Part shown: positions 40,618-49,343 of the stretch, one piece after another
How the letters are laid out: each line of letters starts with the position of its first letter
Numbering within the stretch: position 1 is the stretch's first letter
DNA from: a virus
Virus record (IMG/VR): IMGVR_UViG_3300020165_000023
Location: 1-59,488 of that record
Reading direction: 5' to 3' (one strand)
DNA length: 59,488 nt
The notes under the pieces: model-generated
What the model saw: the letters and a program-made list of their open reading frames with translations, nothing else
Told to the model about the DNA's origin: nothing
Database searches by the model: none
Position numbers and translations under genes: made by a program

Positions 40618-41672
40618 TGAGTATTACTCAGTTGATGACGTTGTCTGGTGAGTTGGCTGCTGGTGGTGGCAGTTTGTCAGATTTTGAACTAGGATACTTC
40701 CTTCCATCATCGTACAAAACGACAGATGGCGGAGATATTCTATCATACATTACGGACAATGGATCGGGTAATTATACATTAGACCTTTCTTCGGCATCAT
40801 TCACCACCATCTCTATATTCGCAGTCGCTGGTGGTGGGTCAGGAGCGCACCGAAATAGTGGTGTCGATTGGGGAGCTAGAGGGGGCAGTGGAGGCAATTC
40901 GTTTTTATTGGAAGACTTAGATGTTAGCTCTATAAATGAGATTGTTATCGACGTTGGGGCTGGAGGCGCTTCCGTTGGATCAGGGAGCACTGCTCTTCTC
41001 GCTGGTATAACTGGGGGCGATACAACCATCACAATTGATAGCACTTTAATAGCCACCGTACAAGGTGGTCGCGGAGCGTCCTCAGCAACGGGCGCCACGC
41101 TCAACGGTGCGAACGACGCTAATACGACCGATCTAACAGGATTAACATATACACAGACGCAGAGCAATTTAGGCGGTCAAGGTGGAGGTGGCTTTAATTC
41201 CGGCGGTGGTGGCGGCGGAGCTGGTGGATATACTGGAGCTGGTGGTAACGGTTCGGCCGCGAGGACAAACAATGGGTCAGCTACTGCTCCCGGTGATGAT
41301 TACGGCGGCGGCGGTGGAGCTGGTGGCGAGGGCGGACTAAGGTCTACATCAACTTATGGTGGAGATGGTGGTCTTGCAGGCAACGACAATGTATACGGCG
41401 GCGGTGGTGGTGGTGGTGCTTATGCGCCATACATCGGCAATCCAGACATAGACGGTTTTGACTTGGATATTGCTGAAGCTGTTAAGCGCGATGGCGTAGA
41501 CGGAGGACTTCACGGTGGTGGTGGCGGTGGTACTGCCGATGGTCAGTCAGGCGGAACGCAAGCTGATAAAAAGTCTGGAGCAGGTGGAGATGGTGCTATA
41601 TTGATCGTGTTCAATGGTAGTGCTACACAGCTCGACTTACCTTTAGTAGACAATGTTGATTACACAGTATAG
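40617..41672 (+). CDS. Glycine-rich adhesin-like protein (cassette 1)
   Basis: This is a 351-residue protein. After a short N-terminus, about 200 residues carry dense glycine blocks (GGQGGGGFNSGGGGGGAGGY, DDYGGGGGAGGEGGL, DGGLHGGGGGGTADGQSGG) with intervening polar loops. Such glycine motifs form polyglycine-II layers in gp38-type adhesins that sit at the tip of T-even long fibres. The ATG overlaps the stop of the fibre-cap protein. The gene is locally richer in G+C, with GGC/GGA/GCG codons unlike its neighbours, consistent with exchange or diversification. The end LPLVDNVDYTV resembles that of the second glycine-rich gene (ETTYTIV). Adhesin function is inferred. Confidence 0.62.
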   Translation: MSITQLMTLSGELAAGGGSLSDFELGYFLPSSYKTTDGGDILSYITDNGSGNYTLDLSSASFTTISIFAVAGGGSGAHRNSGVDWGARGGSGGNSFLLEDLDVSSINEIVIDVGAGGASVGSGSTALLAGITGGDTTITIDSTLIATVQGGRGASSATGATLNGANDANTTDLTGLTYTQTQSNLGGQGGGGFNSGGGGGGAGGYTGAGGNGSAARTNNGSATAPGDDYGGGGGAGGEGGLRSTSTYGGDGGLAGNDNVYGGGGGGGAYAPYIGNPDIDGFDLDIAEAVKRDGVDGGLHGGGGGGTADGQSGGTQADKKSGAGGDGAILIVFNGSATQLDLPLVDNVDYTV

Positions 41673-41681
41673 GAAACGGAT

Positions 41682-41717
41682 ATGACAGTAGCTACTGTTA
41701 CTTGGACTCCGGCATAA
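41682..41717 (+). CDS. Twelve-codon ORF, fibre-gene remnant
   Basis: MTVATVTWTPA follows a clear ribosome site (AGGAAACGG) 9 bases after the glycine-rich gene. The word 'VTVTWTPA'-type start occurs at the beginning of longer phage appendage proteins I know. The stop TAA is part of a CATAAATA octamer. It is probably the 5' end of a deleted gene; it may still be translated. Confidence 0.3.
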   Translation: MTVATVTWTPA

Positions 41718-41720
41718 ATA
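41713..41720 (+). promoter_or_regulatory. Late-promoter-like octamer (CATAAATA) for cassette 2
   Basis: One mismatch at base 1. It contains the stop of the tiny ORF and lies 70 bases before ATG 41790. Confidence 0.45.
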
Positions 41721-41789
41721 TAGATTATGACAAACGGTTAGTAATTACTATCGTATAAGCAAATATAAAATAAGAAAGAGTTATTTCAA

Positions 41790-42233
41790 ATGACATCAAG
41801 AGCAAATGACCTAGCTAATCTAATGAGCAGCACAACTGTTGGTACACGCGATCTGACACTTGACTCTGACTTTTCTGCAACAACTGTATCTGATGTTGAT
41901 GGTGATGTACGTAAGCCCGTACTGGAGTCCGGCGGTGCTATTGCTTCTGTTTCAGCAGTTGGTTCTGGTATTCTTCATCTTGATAATGCTGCAACCACAA
42001 CTCTCGTTCTTTCGAATGGCAATTTGGCTGCTGGTGACATTCACACAATTTATAATGATACAGGTGCAGCTGTAACAATTACATTAACTGGTTTTACTAA
42101 TACACGGGAAGATGGTTCTGGAACAAGTATAAGTGGTAGCACCGTAACTCTTGCTGATAAGTCCCTTCTGACTGCGACAGTGATTTCTAGTACGGTTCTT
42201 GTACTGTCTTCAGCTAACTTGACGGTAGCGTAA
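41790..42233 (+). CDS. Short fibre-cap protein (cassette 2)
   Basis: This is a 147-residue protein. The N-terminus (SRANDLANLMSSTTVGTRDL) is of the kind found in small marine phage fibre proteins ('SRA--L--L---'). The C-terminal 90 residues (GSGILHLDNAATTTLVLSNG, GDIHTIYNDTGAAVTITLTG, SLLTATVISSTVLVLSSANL) follow the same pattern as the caps of fibre 2 and the 39613 protein. So it is essentially a cap without a shaft. The glycine-rich gene follows 1 base after its stop. A role as adaptor for that adhesin is inferred. Confidence 0.6.
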   Translation: MTSRANDLANLMSSTTVGTRDLTLDSDFSATTVSDVDGDVRKPVLESGGAIASVSAVGSGILHLDNAATTTLVLSNGNLAAGDIHTIYNDTGAAVTITLTGFTNTREDGSGTSISGSTVTLADKSLLTATVISSTVLVLSSANLTVA

Positions 42234-42234
42234 T

Positions 42235-43254
42235 ATGAGTATTCTTCTTGCACCATACCCTAGCTATTTTGGCGGCAGTGCTGCTGTCTACACTTTTGAG
42301 ATGTGGGGTTCGGGTGGCGGTGGTGGCGGTGGGCGCCCTGACGCCGCCGACACGGGCACTGAAGATGCTGGACCTGGTGGTGGCGGTGCTTACGTTAGCG
42401 GTACTCTTACCGGTCTGACCAATGGAATGGTGCTTGAAATATTGACAGGTGGTGTTGGCACTGCCGGACTCAGTGTCAGCCAATCTGGCCAGTCATCTGG
42501 TGGTTCTGGTGGCGGTGCTTCGGCTATACGTATTGAATCTGGTGATATCGTAGCAGTTGCCGGTGGCGGCGCTGGTGGTGGTCAAGCTGGATCGGCAGCT
42601 GGCGCAGACGGCACAGGTGGACGTGGTGGTAACTCCGTGGATGGAACCGGTGTATATGCTACAGACGTAAACAACGCCGCCGGTGGCGAAGGTGGTCAAT
42701 CCGGTACGGCTACCACGCCAGGTGCCTTGACTGCCGACACTAATCCTCCGACAAAGACCGAAGATCTTCAAGATGGTGGTACTGGTGCCATTGATGAAGG
42801 TGGTGGCGGCGGCGGTTCAACTTCTACTGCCAACCCTACAGGATGGGGAGGTACCGGCGGTGCCGGCGGTCTCGACGACGGTAACGAAGGTGGTGGCGGC
42901 GGTGGCGGCGGTGGCTACTTCGCTGGTACTGGTGGTTCAGCTGCCGTAAGTGGTAACGAGTGTGGCGCTGGTGGTGGTGGCGGTGGTTCATACATCAATG
43001 CCACTTATGTATCTACATACACTTCTGAAGAAGGTAGTTTCGAAGACGGCACCGCACACGCCGGCGCAGCGGTTAATCAGAGTGCGGGATCAACAGCAAC
43101 AGCTTACTCTACATCTATAGGTCGCGGCGGGGCTGGTCATCGGCCTACCGCTGGTACCAACGGTGAAGCTGGTGGTGTATTCATTTACAAGGACGGTGTT
43201 CTCGTCCATTCTAACACAACTAGCGCCATAGAAACAACTTATACCATAGTATAA
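42235..43254 (+). CDS. Glycine-rich adhesin-like protein (cassette 2)
   Basis: This 339-residue protein is very rich in glycine from residue 20 on (MWGSGGGGGGGRPDA, GGSGGGASAIRIESGDIVAV, AGGGAGGGQAGSAAG, GNEGGGGGGGGGYFAG). It carries an 'IRIESGDIVAVAGGGAGGG' segment common in glycine-rich phage and bacterial surface proteins. It is a paralogue in layout of the gene at 40617: each lies directly after a fibre-cap gene. The C-terminal third has surface-like loops (GGSYINATYVSTYTSEEG) and ends TTYTIV. Its TAA lies in an exact late promoter. Likely the receptor-contact tip; inference. Confidence 0.62.
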   Translation: MSILLAPYPSYFGGSAAVYTFEMWGSGGGGGGGRPDAADTGTEDAGPGGGGAYVSGTLTGLTNGMVLEILTGGVGTAGLSVSQSGQSSGGSGGGASAIRIESGDIVAVAGGGAGGGQAGSAAGADGTGGRGGNSVDGTGVYATDVNNAAGGEGGQSGTATTPGALTADTNPPTKTEDLQDGGTGAIDEGGGGGGSTSTANPTGWGGTGGAGGLDDGNEGGGGGGGGGYFAGTGGSAAVSGNECGAGGGGGGSYINATYVSTYTSEEGSFEDGTAHAGAAVNQSAGSTATAYSTSIGRGGAGHRPTAGTNGEAGGVFIYKDGVLVHSNTTSAIETTYTIV

Positions 43255-43257
43255 ATA
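43250..43257 (+). promoter_or_regulatory. Late promoter for the terminase genes
   Basis: Exact TATAAATA containing the TAA of the upstream gene (43252-43254), 31 bases before ATG 43289. Confidence 0.78.
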
Positions 43258-43288
43258 GTATTATATCTATTAACCGAATGAGTATATA

Positions 43289-43678
43289 ATGACTGATATT
43301 GTTCCAAAGAAAGACCTGCCTACAGGTGTGGATACTGCATACGATGAAGACCTTGATCTTGTTCGTACTACTCTACGTACTTTGCTAATGCAAGGTGAAG
43401 AGGGGCTGCAGTTAGCTACACGCGTTGCCGAAGAATCTGAGCATCCTCGTGCAATTGAAGTTCTCACCGGTATGATTAAGCAACAGTCTGAGAATGCATT
43501 CAAGCTCATGGAAATGCACAAAAAGAATAAAGAGATTCGTGCTGACGAAAGCAGTAGCAATCAACAGCAATTAGGCGGTCCAGTTACTAATAATAACTTG
43601 ATTGTTTCTGATACGTCAGAGTTTCTTAAGAAGCTCGAAGCTCTTGATGATGTAATTGATATCGAAGATGGCGCTTGA
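43289..43678 (+). CDS. gp16: Terminase small subunit gp16
   Basis: This 129-residue acidic helical protein (T4 gp16 is 164) would form the ring that regulates the large terminase and recognises concatemeric DNA. The helices YDEDLDLVRTTLRTLLMQGE and EVLTGMIKQQSENAFKLMEM, then HKKNKEIR, make a long central coiled coil, as in T4 gp16. A disordered Asn/Gln segment and an acidic C-terminal helix (EFLKKLEALDDVIDIEDGA) follow. It directly precedes gp17, and the two genes overlap by 11 bases. Confidence 0.82.
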   Translation: MTDIVPKKDLPTGVDTAYDEDLDLVRTTLRTLLMQGEEGLQLATRVAEESEHPRAIEVLTGMIKQQSENAFKLMEMHKKNKEIRADESSSNQQQLGGPVTNNNLIVSDTSEFLKKLEALDDVIDIEDGA

Positions 43679-45266
43679 ATCTCTCGGCTACCTGGGTAAT
43701 GTAAACGTTAAAAAAGACGGTGTACAACAAGAGTATACTGAACATGAACAACGCGAATACATTAGATGCCGTAAAGACCCAGCTTATTTTGCTGAACATT
43801 ATGCAAAAGTGGTACACCTTGATAAAGGTTTGGTACCCTTTAAGCTATACCCATATCAGAAGAAGATGTTTGAGCACTTCAACGATAATCGCTTTTCTAT
43901 TGTATTGGCATGTCGTCAGTCAGGTAAATCGATTAGTTCGTGTATCTATATTCTGTGGTATGCAATCTTTCATTCAAACAAGACAATTGCTATCTTGGCA
44001 AACAAAGGTGATACTGCTCGTGAGATGCTCTCCAGGATCCTCCTGGCGCTCGAGAACCTGCCGTTCTTCCTTCAGCCTGGTGCACGTGCCCTAAACAAAG
44101 GTTCGATGGAGTTTAGTAACAATACTAAGATTGTTGCTCGTGCGACTTCATCTTCTTCCATTCGTGGTATGTCGATTAACCTTCTGTTCCTGGATGAGTT
44201 TGCATTTATTGAGAACGATGCAACATTCTATACCTCCACTTATCCTGTTATTATTTCTGGTAAGTCTACACAGGTAATCATTACATCAACAGCTAATGGT
44301 ATTGGTAACACTTATCATAAACTGTGGACTGGTGCAGTACAAAAGGTTAACTCATATAGTCCGTTTAGAATTGACTGGTGGGATGTACCAGGTCGTGATG
44401 AGAAATGGAGAGATGAAACAATTGCTAACACTTCCTTGCTTCAGTTTAAGCAAGAGTTTGGTAATGACTTCTTGGGTAATGGTGATACACTTATTGAAGG
44501 TGAGCATCTATTAAAGATGAGTGCGCGTGAACCTCTGTATGATAAAGGTTCAACACGAGTATATAAAGAACCGAATAAGAGCCATAGCTATATCATGGCA
44601 GTTGATGTAGCACAAGGTCGAGGACAAGACTACTCAACGTTTAATATTATTGATGTATCTACTCGCCCGTTTGAACAGGTTGCAGTATATCGAAATAATA
44701 AGATTTCACCTATTCTATTCCCCGCTGAGTTGATTAAGTGGGCAAAGGTTTACAATAATGCATATATGGTTGTTGAGAACAATGATCAGGGTGCATTGGT
44801 AACTAATGGTCTGCACTATGACTTTGAATGGGAAGAAATGTATCATGAGTCAACTGTACAAGGCGGTAGACTCGGCTTACGTATGACACGTAAGAGCAAG
44901 AAGGTTGGTTGTTCGAACCTTAAAGACTTGATCGAAGAAAACAAACTCATGATTGTTGATGAGGAAACAATTAAAGAGCTATCGACTTTTGAAGCACGTG
45001 GTACATCATTTGAAGCTTCTCGTGGTAACCATGATGATATGGTAATGAGCCTAGTTGCTTTTGCATGGTTCACTACTGAAATGAACTTCCTTGATTTGAC
45101 AGACACTGATGTGAAGTCAATGATGTATGCAGAAAAGATGCGTCAGATTAATGATGACCATGTACCGTTTGGTTTTGTTGATGATGGTATCATTGATAAT
45201 GACCAACCTACCTATGAAAAGATGGGTGGTCAGATGTGGGCAATCGATAAAGATGATGACTGGTAG
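43668..45266 (+). CDS. gp17: Terminase large subunit gp17
   Basis: This 532-residue packaging ATPase-nuclease (T4 gp17 is 610) is counted from ATG 43668; a TTG at 43656 would add four residues. The N-terminal ATPase shows the adenine-binding YPYQKKMFE region, Walker A CRQSGKS (82-88), Walker B LLFLDEFAF with Asp176/Glu177, and the coupling motif TSTANG. The C-terminal RNase-H-type nuclease shows SYIMAVDVAQGRGQDYS, VVENNDQG and GNHDDMVMSLVAFAW with the metal-binding Asp residues. It translocates DNA into the prohead through gp20 and cuts it headful by headful. All key residues look intact. The start lies 11 bases inside gp16. Confidence 0.95.
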   Translation: MALESLGYLGNVNVKKDGVQQEYTEHEQREYIRCRKDPAYFAEHYAKVVHLDKGLVPFKLYPYQKKMFEHFNDNRFSIVLACRQSGKSISSCIYILWYAIFHSNKTIAILANKGDTAREMLSRILLALENLPFFLQPGARALNKGSMEFSNNTKIVARATSSSSIRGMSINLLFLDEFAFIENDATFYTSTYPVIISGKSTQVIITSTANGIGNTYHKLWTGAVQKVNSYSPFRIDWWDVPGRDEKWRDETIANTSLLQFKQEFGNDFLGNGDTLIEGEHLLKMSAREPLYDKGSTRVYKEPNKSHSYIMAVDVAQGRGQDYSTFNIIDVSTRPFEQVAVYRNNKISPILFPAELIKWAKVYNNAYMVVENNDQGALVTNGLHYDFEWEEMYHESTVQGGRLGLRMTRKSKKVGCSNLKDLIEENKLMIVDEETIKELSTFEARGTSFEASRGNHDDMVMSLVAFAWFTTEMNFLDLTDTDVKSMMYAEKMRQINDDHVPFGFVDDGIIDNDQPTYEKMGGQMWAIDKDDDW

Positions 45267-45299
45267 CATAAATAGCGGAAATCTTTCATAGTATAAATA
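45267..45299 (+). promoter_or_regulatory. Tandem late promoters for the tail sheath gene
   Basis: CATAAATA (45267-45274) directly follows the gp17 stop TAG. Exact TATAAATA (45292-45299) lies 58 bases before gp18. Two starts fit the high demand for sheath and tube protein. Confidence 0.7.
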
Positions 45300-45357
45300 T
45301 ATACACTATGAACCATCCGTATTATGTTAACCGTATCATTTTTAAGAGGACTTTCTC

Positions 45358-47088
45358 ATGGCTTTGTTTTCGCCTTCCGAGTCTCCTGCAGTAACTATCA
45401 AAGAAGCTGACCTTACCGGTATTGCACCGAATGTACAGTCTTCCACTGGCGCAATCGTCGGTGACTTCAACTGGGGTCCAATCGACCTGCCAACACTTGT
45501 TTCTAACGAAGCAAACATGGTTGAAGTATTTGCTGCACCAGACGCTAGCAATAGCGTGGACTTCCACGCTGCTGCTTCCTTCCTGACTTACTCCGCTAGC
45601 CTGTACGTAACACGTGCTGCTGACGCTTCTGCTAAAAACTCTTTCGATTCCGATGCTGCTTCTGCTGCACCGACCGTAAAGAACCGTGATGACTTCGATG
45701 CTCAGTTCGCTGCGCTTGATTCCGATGGTCACACGTTTGTAGCTAAGTGGGCTGGTGCTCTTGGTAACTCCATCAAAGTTGAAATGTGTGCTTACGATTC
45801 CGACGGCTCCACATTCACTGGCTGGACACATAAGAGCGAATTTGACGCTGCTCCAACCACTTCGACTTACGCTGCTAACAAAGGTGCTTCTAACGATGAA
45901 GTACACGTTGTTGTAGTTGACGAAGACGGTGAAATCTCCGGTACTCGTGGTACCGTTCTTGAGCGCTTCCCATTTGTTTCTATCGCTTCTGATGCGAAGA
46001 ACACGGATGGTTCTACTAACTACATGGTTGACGTAATCAACAACACATCCCAGTATGTCTGGGCTGTTGGTTTTGACGCAACTTTCACTACTGCTAACGC
46101 TGGTACATCTGCAACCAACGGTAAAGACTTTAAGGTTGCTGCTCCTGCAGTTAAGTCTATTTCCATGGTTAATGGTGTTAACTCTGGTGCACTTGGCTCC
46201 GCTGAGTTCAATGCTGCTTACGACCTGGTTCAGGACGTAGACACTTACCAGGTTGACTTCCTGATTGCTCCTGCTCTGCCAGCGTCTGACGTTGTTGCTG
46301 AAGCAATTGCTGAGAACCTGCTCGCGATCGCGGGTGCTCGTAAAGACTGTATTGCTATTATTTCGCCTGCTAAAGGTAAGGTTGTTGGTAATACTTCTGC
46401 TAACGCTGACATCATCACATTTGCTGATTCCCTGACTGCTAGCTCTTATGCATTCTTGGACAACCAGCACTTCAAGATGTTCGATAAGTACAACGATCAG
46501 TTCATCTTTGTTCCTGCTGCTCCTTCGACAGCTGGTTTGATGGCTCGCTCCGATCGTGAGAACGCTCCTTGGTTCTCCCCGGCTGGTACAAGCTCTGGTG
46601 TTTACTTTAACGTTGTTGGTCTGGGTTACAACCCCAACAAGACTGAGCGTGATGCACTTTACAAGGCAAACGTTAACCCAGTTGTTAACCTGCCAGGTCA
46701 AGGTGTAACACTGTACGGTGATAAGACCCTGCAGCGTAAGCCTTCTGCTTTCGATCGTATCAACGTACGTCGTTTGTTTATCGTACTCGAGCGTTCCATT
46801 GGTCGTGCTGCACAGAATGTTCTGTTCCAGCTGAACGATGAATTCACTCGTGCTGAATTTGTTAACATTGTTGAGCCTGTTCTGCGTGACGTTAAAGGTC
46901 GCCGTGGTCTGACTGACTTCCGTGTAGTTTGTGACGAAACAAACAACACTGGTGCGGTTGTTGACCGGAACGAGTTTGTTGCAACTGTCTTCCTGAAGCC
47001 TACCCGCTCGATTAACTACGTAACTCTGAACTTCGTAGCTACTCGTACCGGCGTTGACTTTGAAGAAGTAGTTGGTCGCTCTAACTAA
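45358..47088 (+). CDS. gp18: Tail sheath protein gp18
   Basis: This 576-residue contractile sheath subunit (T4 gp18 is 659) has an N-terminus PSESPAVTIKEADLTGIAPN, then VQSSTGAIVGDFNWGPID, typical of the family. The C-terminal handshake region is also present (GDKTLQRKPSAFDRINVRRL, FIVLERSIGRAAQNVLFQLN, ending VTLNFVATRTGVDFEEVVGR). The middle domain (about 90-300) is variable, as usual. The codons are highly biased (GCT, GGT, CGT, GAC), as in gp19 and gp23, indicating strong expression. The ribosome site is AAGAGGAC. Confidence 0.95.
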   Translation: MALFSPSESPAVTIKEADLTGIAPNVQSSTGAIVGDFNWGPIDLPTLVSNEANMVEVFAAPDASNSVDFHAAASFLTYSASLYVTRAADASAKNSFDSDAASAAPTVKNRDDFDAQFAALDSDGHTFVAKWAGALGNSIKVEMCAYDSDGSTFTGWTHKSEFDAAPTTSTYAANKGASNDEVHVVVVDEDGEISGTRGTVLERFPFVSIASDAKNTDGSTNYMVDVINNTSQYVWAVGFDATFTTANAGTSATNGKDFKVAAPAVKSISMVNGVNSGALGSAEFNAAYDLVQDVDTYQVDFLIAPALPASDVVAEAIAENLLAIAGARKDCIAIISPAKGKVVGNTSANADIITFADSLTASSYAFLDNQHFKMFDKYNDQFIFVPAAPSTAGLMARSDRENAPWFSPAGTSSGVYFNVVGLGYNPNKTERDALYKANVNPVVNLPGQGVTLYGDKTLQRKPSAFDRINVRRLFIVLERSIGRAAQNVLFQLNDEFTRAEFVNIVEPVLRDVKGRRGLTDFRVVCDETNNTGAVVDRNEFVATVFLKPTRSINYVTLNFVATRTGVDFEEVVGRSN

Positions 47089-47108
47089 GCTATTAGGAGA
47101 AAAAGAAA

Positions 47109-47636
47109 ATGGCTATTCTCGGAATCGATGATTTCAAAGCTAAGTTGAAGGGTGGCGGCGCTCGTTCTAACCTGTTCCGTTGTACTATCAACTTCCCTGG
47201 TTACGCTAATGGCGATGTTGAACTGACTTCCTTTATGTGTAAAGGTGCTCAGCTTCCTGCGTCCGTTATGACTCCAATCGAGGTTCCTTTCCGGGGTCGT
47301 CGTCTGCAGATTGCTGGCGATCGTACCTTTGAACCTTGGACAGTAACTGTACTCAACGACACTGACTTCGGTACTCGTAACGCAATGGAGCGTTGGTCTA
47401 ACGGTATCAACGGTCACGCTACCAACGAAGGTATTGTGAACCCTACTGAATACCAGGCTGACCTTGTTGTTGAGCAGCTGGATAAGAATGGCGACATTCT
47501 TAAGAAGTACGACATTCGTGGTGCTTTCCCAACTAACATCTCTGCAATTGAAGTATCCTACGATACCTTCGATACGATTGAAGAGTTTACTGTTGAGTTC
47601 CAGCTTCAATACTGGGAATCAAACACAACTAGCTAA
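47109..47636 (+). CDS. gp19: Tail tube protein gp19
   Basis: This 175-residue tube subunit (T4 gp19 is 163) stacks as hexamers inside the sheath. Family patterns include DDFKAKLKGGGARSNLFRCT, FMCKGAQLPASVMTPIEVPF, RGRRLQIAGDRTFEPWTVTV and GIVNPTEYQADLVVEQLDKN. The end (YDTFDTIEEFTVEFQLQYWE) is classic. Strong ribosome site (AGGAGAAA). It is followed by an intrinsic terminator, which closes the sheath-tube unit. Confidence 0.95.
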   Translation: MAILGIDDFKAKLKGGGARSNLFRCTINFPGYANGDVELTSFMCKGAQLPASVMTPIEVPFRGRRLQIAGDRTFEPWTVTVLNDTDFGTRNAMERWSNGINGHATNEGIVNPTEYQADLVVEQLDKNGDILKKYDIRGAFPTNISAIEVSYDTFDTIEEFTVEFQLQYWESNTTS

Positions 47637-47650
47637 GTTGTTTAAACGCG

Positions 47651-47658
47651 TATAAATA
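47651..47658 (+). promoter_or_regulatory. Late promoter for gp20
   Basis: Exact TATAAATA inside an inverted repeat CGTATA (47649-47654)/TATACG (47661-47666). Transcription would start only a few bases before the hairpin at 47671, so the gp20 mRNA would begin with that hairpin. Confidence 0.7.
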
Positions 47659-47670
47659 AGTATACGTATG

Positions 47671-47704
47671 GGAGGGAAGTGATCCATGCTTCCCTCCTTT
47701 TTTT
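47671..47704 (+). terminator. Intrinsic terminator after gp19
   Basis: GGAGGGAAG (47671-47679) pairs perfectly with CTTCCCTCC (47689-47697) around a 9-base loop, followed by seven T (47698-47704). It ends the gp18-gp19 transcript. Confidence 0.88.
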
Positions 47705-47723
47705 ATATACACCGGAGACAAAG

Positions 47724-49343
47724 ATGGCTGATGAACGTGATGGCTTGAACTTGTTCGGGTTTAATTTAACTCGTAACAATAACAAGAAAAAAGAAGAGAA
47801 AGAACTCCCTTCGATCGTTGCCCCGAATGACGACGATGGTGCTGGTTACGTAACTGTAACTAGTGGTGGTGGTGCTTATAACCATACACTGAGCTTCGAT
47901 CAAGATTCTAAAACAGTTAAAGATGATAAAGCATTGATCATGCAGTATCGGGAAGCAGCAATGCACCCTGAGCTCGATCAAGCAATCAACCATATTGTTA
48001 ACGAAGCTGTATCCTCTGATCAAGAGGTAGTACAGATGAATGTCGATAAGCTCGATATTTCCAATTCAATTAAGAAGAAGCTGCAAACCGAGTTTGATGG
48101 TATTATGACCATGCTCGACTTCCATAACAATGCAGGTGACATGTTCCGTCGATTCTATATCGATGGTCGTCTCTACCATCATCTTGTTGTTGATCCTAAG
48201 CGCGAAAAGCTTGGTATCCAAGAGATGCGTTATATTGATTCAGTTAACATCCGTAAAGTACGTGAAGTTCTAAAAGAACGTGATCCTGCTACCGATGTTG
48301 AAGTAGTCGTTGGTATTAAAGAATATTACATCTATGAGCCAAGCGCAACTAATACACGTTCAATCAGTGGTGCAAAGACTGCAGTTAAATTGTCTGAACC
48401 TTCTGTATCTTACGTGACTTCGGGCATCATGGATTCTGCTCGTGCACGTGTAATCGGTCACCTGGATAAAGCACTTAAGCCACTTAATCAGCTGCGTATG
48501 ATGGAAGATGCACAAGTAATCTACCGTCTTGCTCGTGCTCCTGAGCGTCGTATCTTCTATGTTGATACTGGTACTATGCCTACCGGTAAAGCAGAAGAGT
48601 ACATGAAAGACCTGATGGCTAAGTACCGGAACAAGATGACATACGATGTTACTACTGGTAACCTCTCAAACAATGCACGTTCAATGTCAATGCTTGAAGA
48701 CTTCTGGCTGCCACGTCGTGAAGGTGGTCGTGGTACTGAGATTAGTACTCTGCCTGGTGGCACGAACCTTGGCGAGATTGATGATATCATTTACTTTCAG
48801 AAGCGTCTGTATAAGGCCCTGAACGTTCCTATGTCTCGTCTTGAGCAAGAAGCACAGTTTAGCTTGGGTCGTTCTTCTGAGCTGACACGTGATGAGCAGT
48901 TCTTCCAGAAGTTTGTCAATAGCGTACGTAATCGTTTTGGTAAGATGTTTGTTGAGGTACTCGGTACTCAGTGTATCCTCAAGAACATTTGTACTAAAGA
49001 AGAATGGGAAGAATGGAAGACTTCAATCTTTATTGAGTTTCTTAACGACAACTACTTTACCGAACTTAAGAATGCTGAAATCGTTGGCGATCGTATTGAG
49101 CGTCTTGATCGTGTTGCTTCTTACGTTGGTGAATACTTCTCCCGTGAGTGGGTAATGAAAGAAATCCTTATGATGAGTGATGATGACATTACTGCAATGA
49201 ACAAGCAAATGAAAGCTGAACTTTCTTCTGGTATTGTTAACGTTGATACTGATGCACCTGATGAAGCACCTGCTGCTGAAGGTGAAGAAGAATCTAAGAT
49301 TGATGTAACTAAAACTCAAAATGAAATGAATCGTTTAGTATAA
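47724..49343 (+). CDS. gp20: Portal vertex protein gp20
   Basis: This 539-residue portal (T4 gp20 is 524) is counted from ATG 47724, which follows CCGGAGA. An upstream in-frame ATG at 47679 lies inside the terminator hairpin and is not used. Patterns include DQAINHIVNEAVSSDQEVVQ, FRRFYIDGRLYHHLVVD, YRLARAPERRIFYVDTG, then NLGEIDDIIYFQKRLYKALN and VPMSRLEQEAQFSLGRSSEL. It forms the dodecameric ring at one head vertex through which gp17 pumps DNA. It has an acidic C-terminus (DEAPAAEGEEESKIDVT). Its stop lies in a late promoter. Normally gp67 follows; here three tailspike genes are inserted. Confidence 0.95.
   Translation: MADERDGLNLFGFNLTRNNNKKKEEKELPSIVAPNDDDGAGYVTVTSGGGAYNHTLSFDQDSKTVKDDKALIMQYREAAMHPELDQAINHIVNEAVSSDQEVVQMNVDKLDISNSIKKKLQTEFDGIMTMLDFHNNAGDMFRRFYIDGRLYHHLVVDPKREKLGIQEMRYIDSVNIRKVREVLKERDPATDVEVVVGIKEYYIYEPSATNTRSISGAKTAVKLSEPSVSYVTSGIMDSARARVIGHLDKALKPLNQLRMMEDAQVIYRLARAPERRIFYVDTGTMPTGKAEEYMKDLMAKYRNKMTYDVTTGNLSNNARSMSMLEDFWLPRREGGRGTEISTLPGGTNLGEIDDIIYFQKRLYKALNVPMSRLEQEAQFSLGRSSELTRDEQFFQKFVNSVRNRFGKMFVEVLGTQCILKNICTKEEWEEWKTSIFIEFLNDNYFTELKNAEIVGDRIERLDRVASYVGEYFSREWVMKEILMMSDDDITAMNKQMKAELSSGIVNVDTDAPDEAPAAEGEEESKIDVTKTQNEMNRLV

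Noticed and set aside
41682-41789. Additional sigma70 promoter before the 41790 gene
   Set aside because: TGACAA and TATAAG words are present, but the spacing is about 20 bases and no match to the repeated element is seen.
45322-46701. Long minus-strand open frame (459 codons) across the sheath gene
   Set aside because: It is the mirror of gp18, whose biased codon use keeps the opposite frame free of stops. It has Ser/Cys/Arg-rich nonsense composition and no ribosome site.
47679-47723. Upstream in-frame ATG for gp20
   Set aside because: It would place the start inside the terminator stem and add 15 residues without family resemblance; ATG 47724 has a good ribosome site.
47781-47805. A-rich run in gp20 (lysine codons) as a second slippery site
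   Set aside because: In the gp20 frame the run is G AAA AAA G, not the A AAA AAG phase needed, and gp20 is a single intact protein in all relatives I know.
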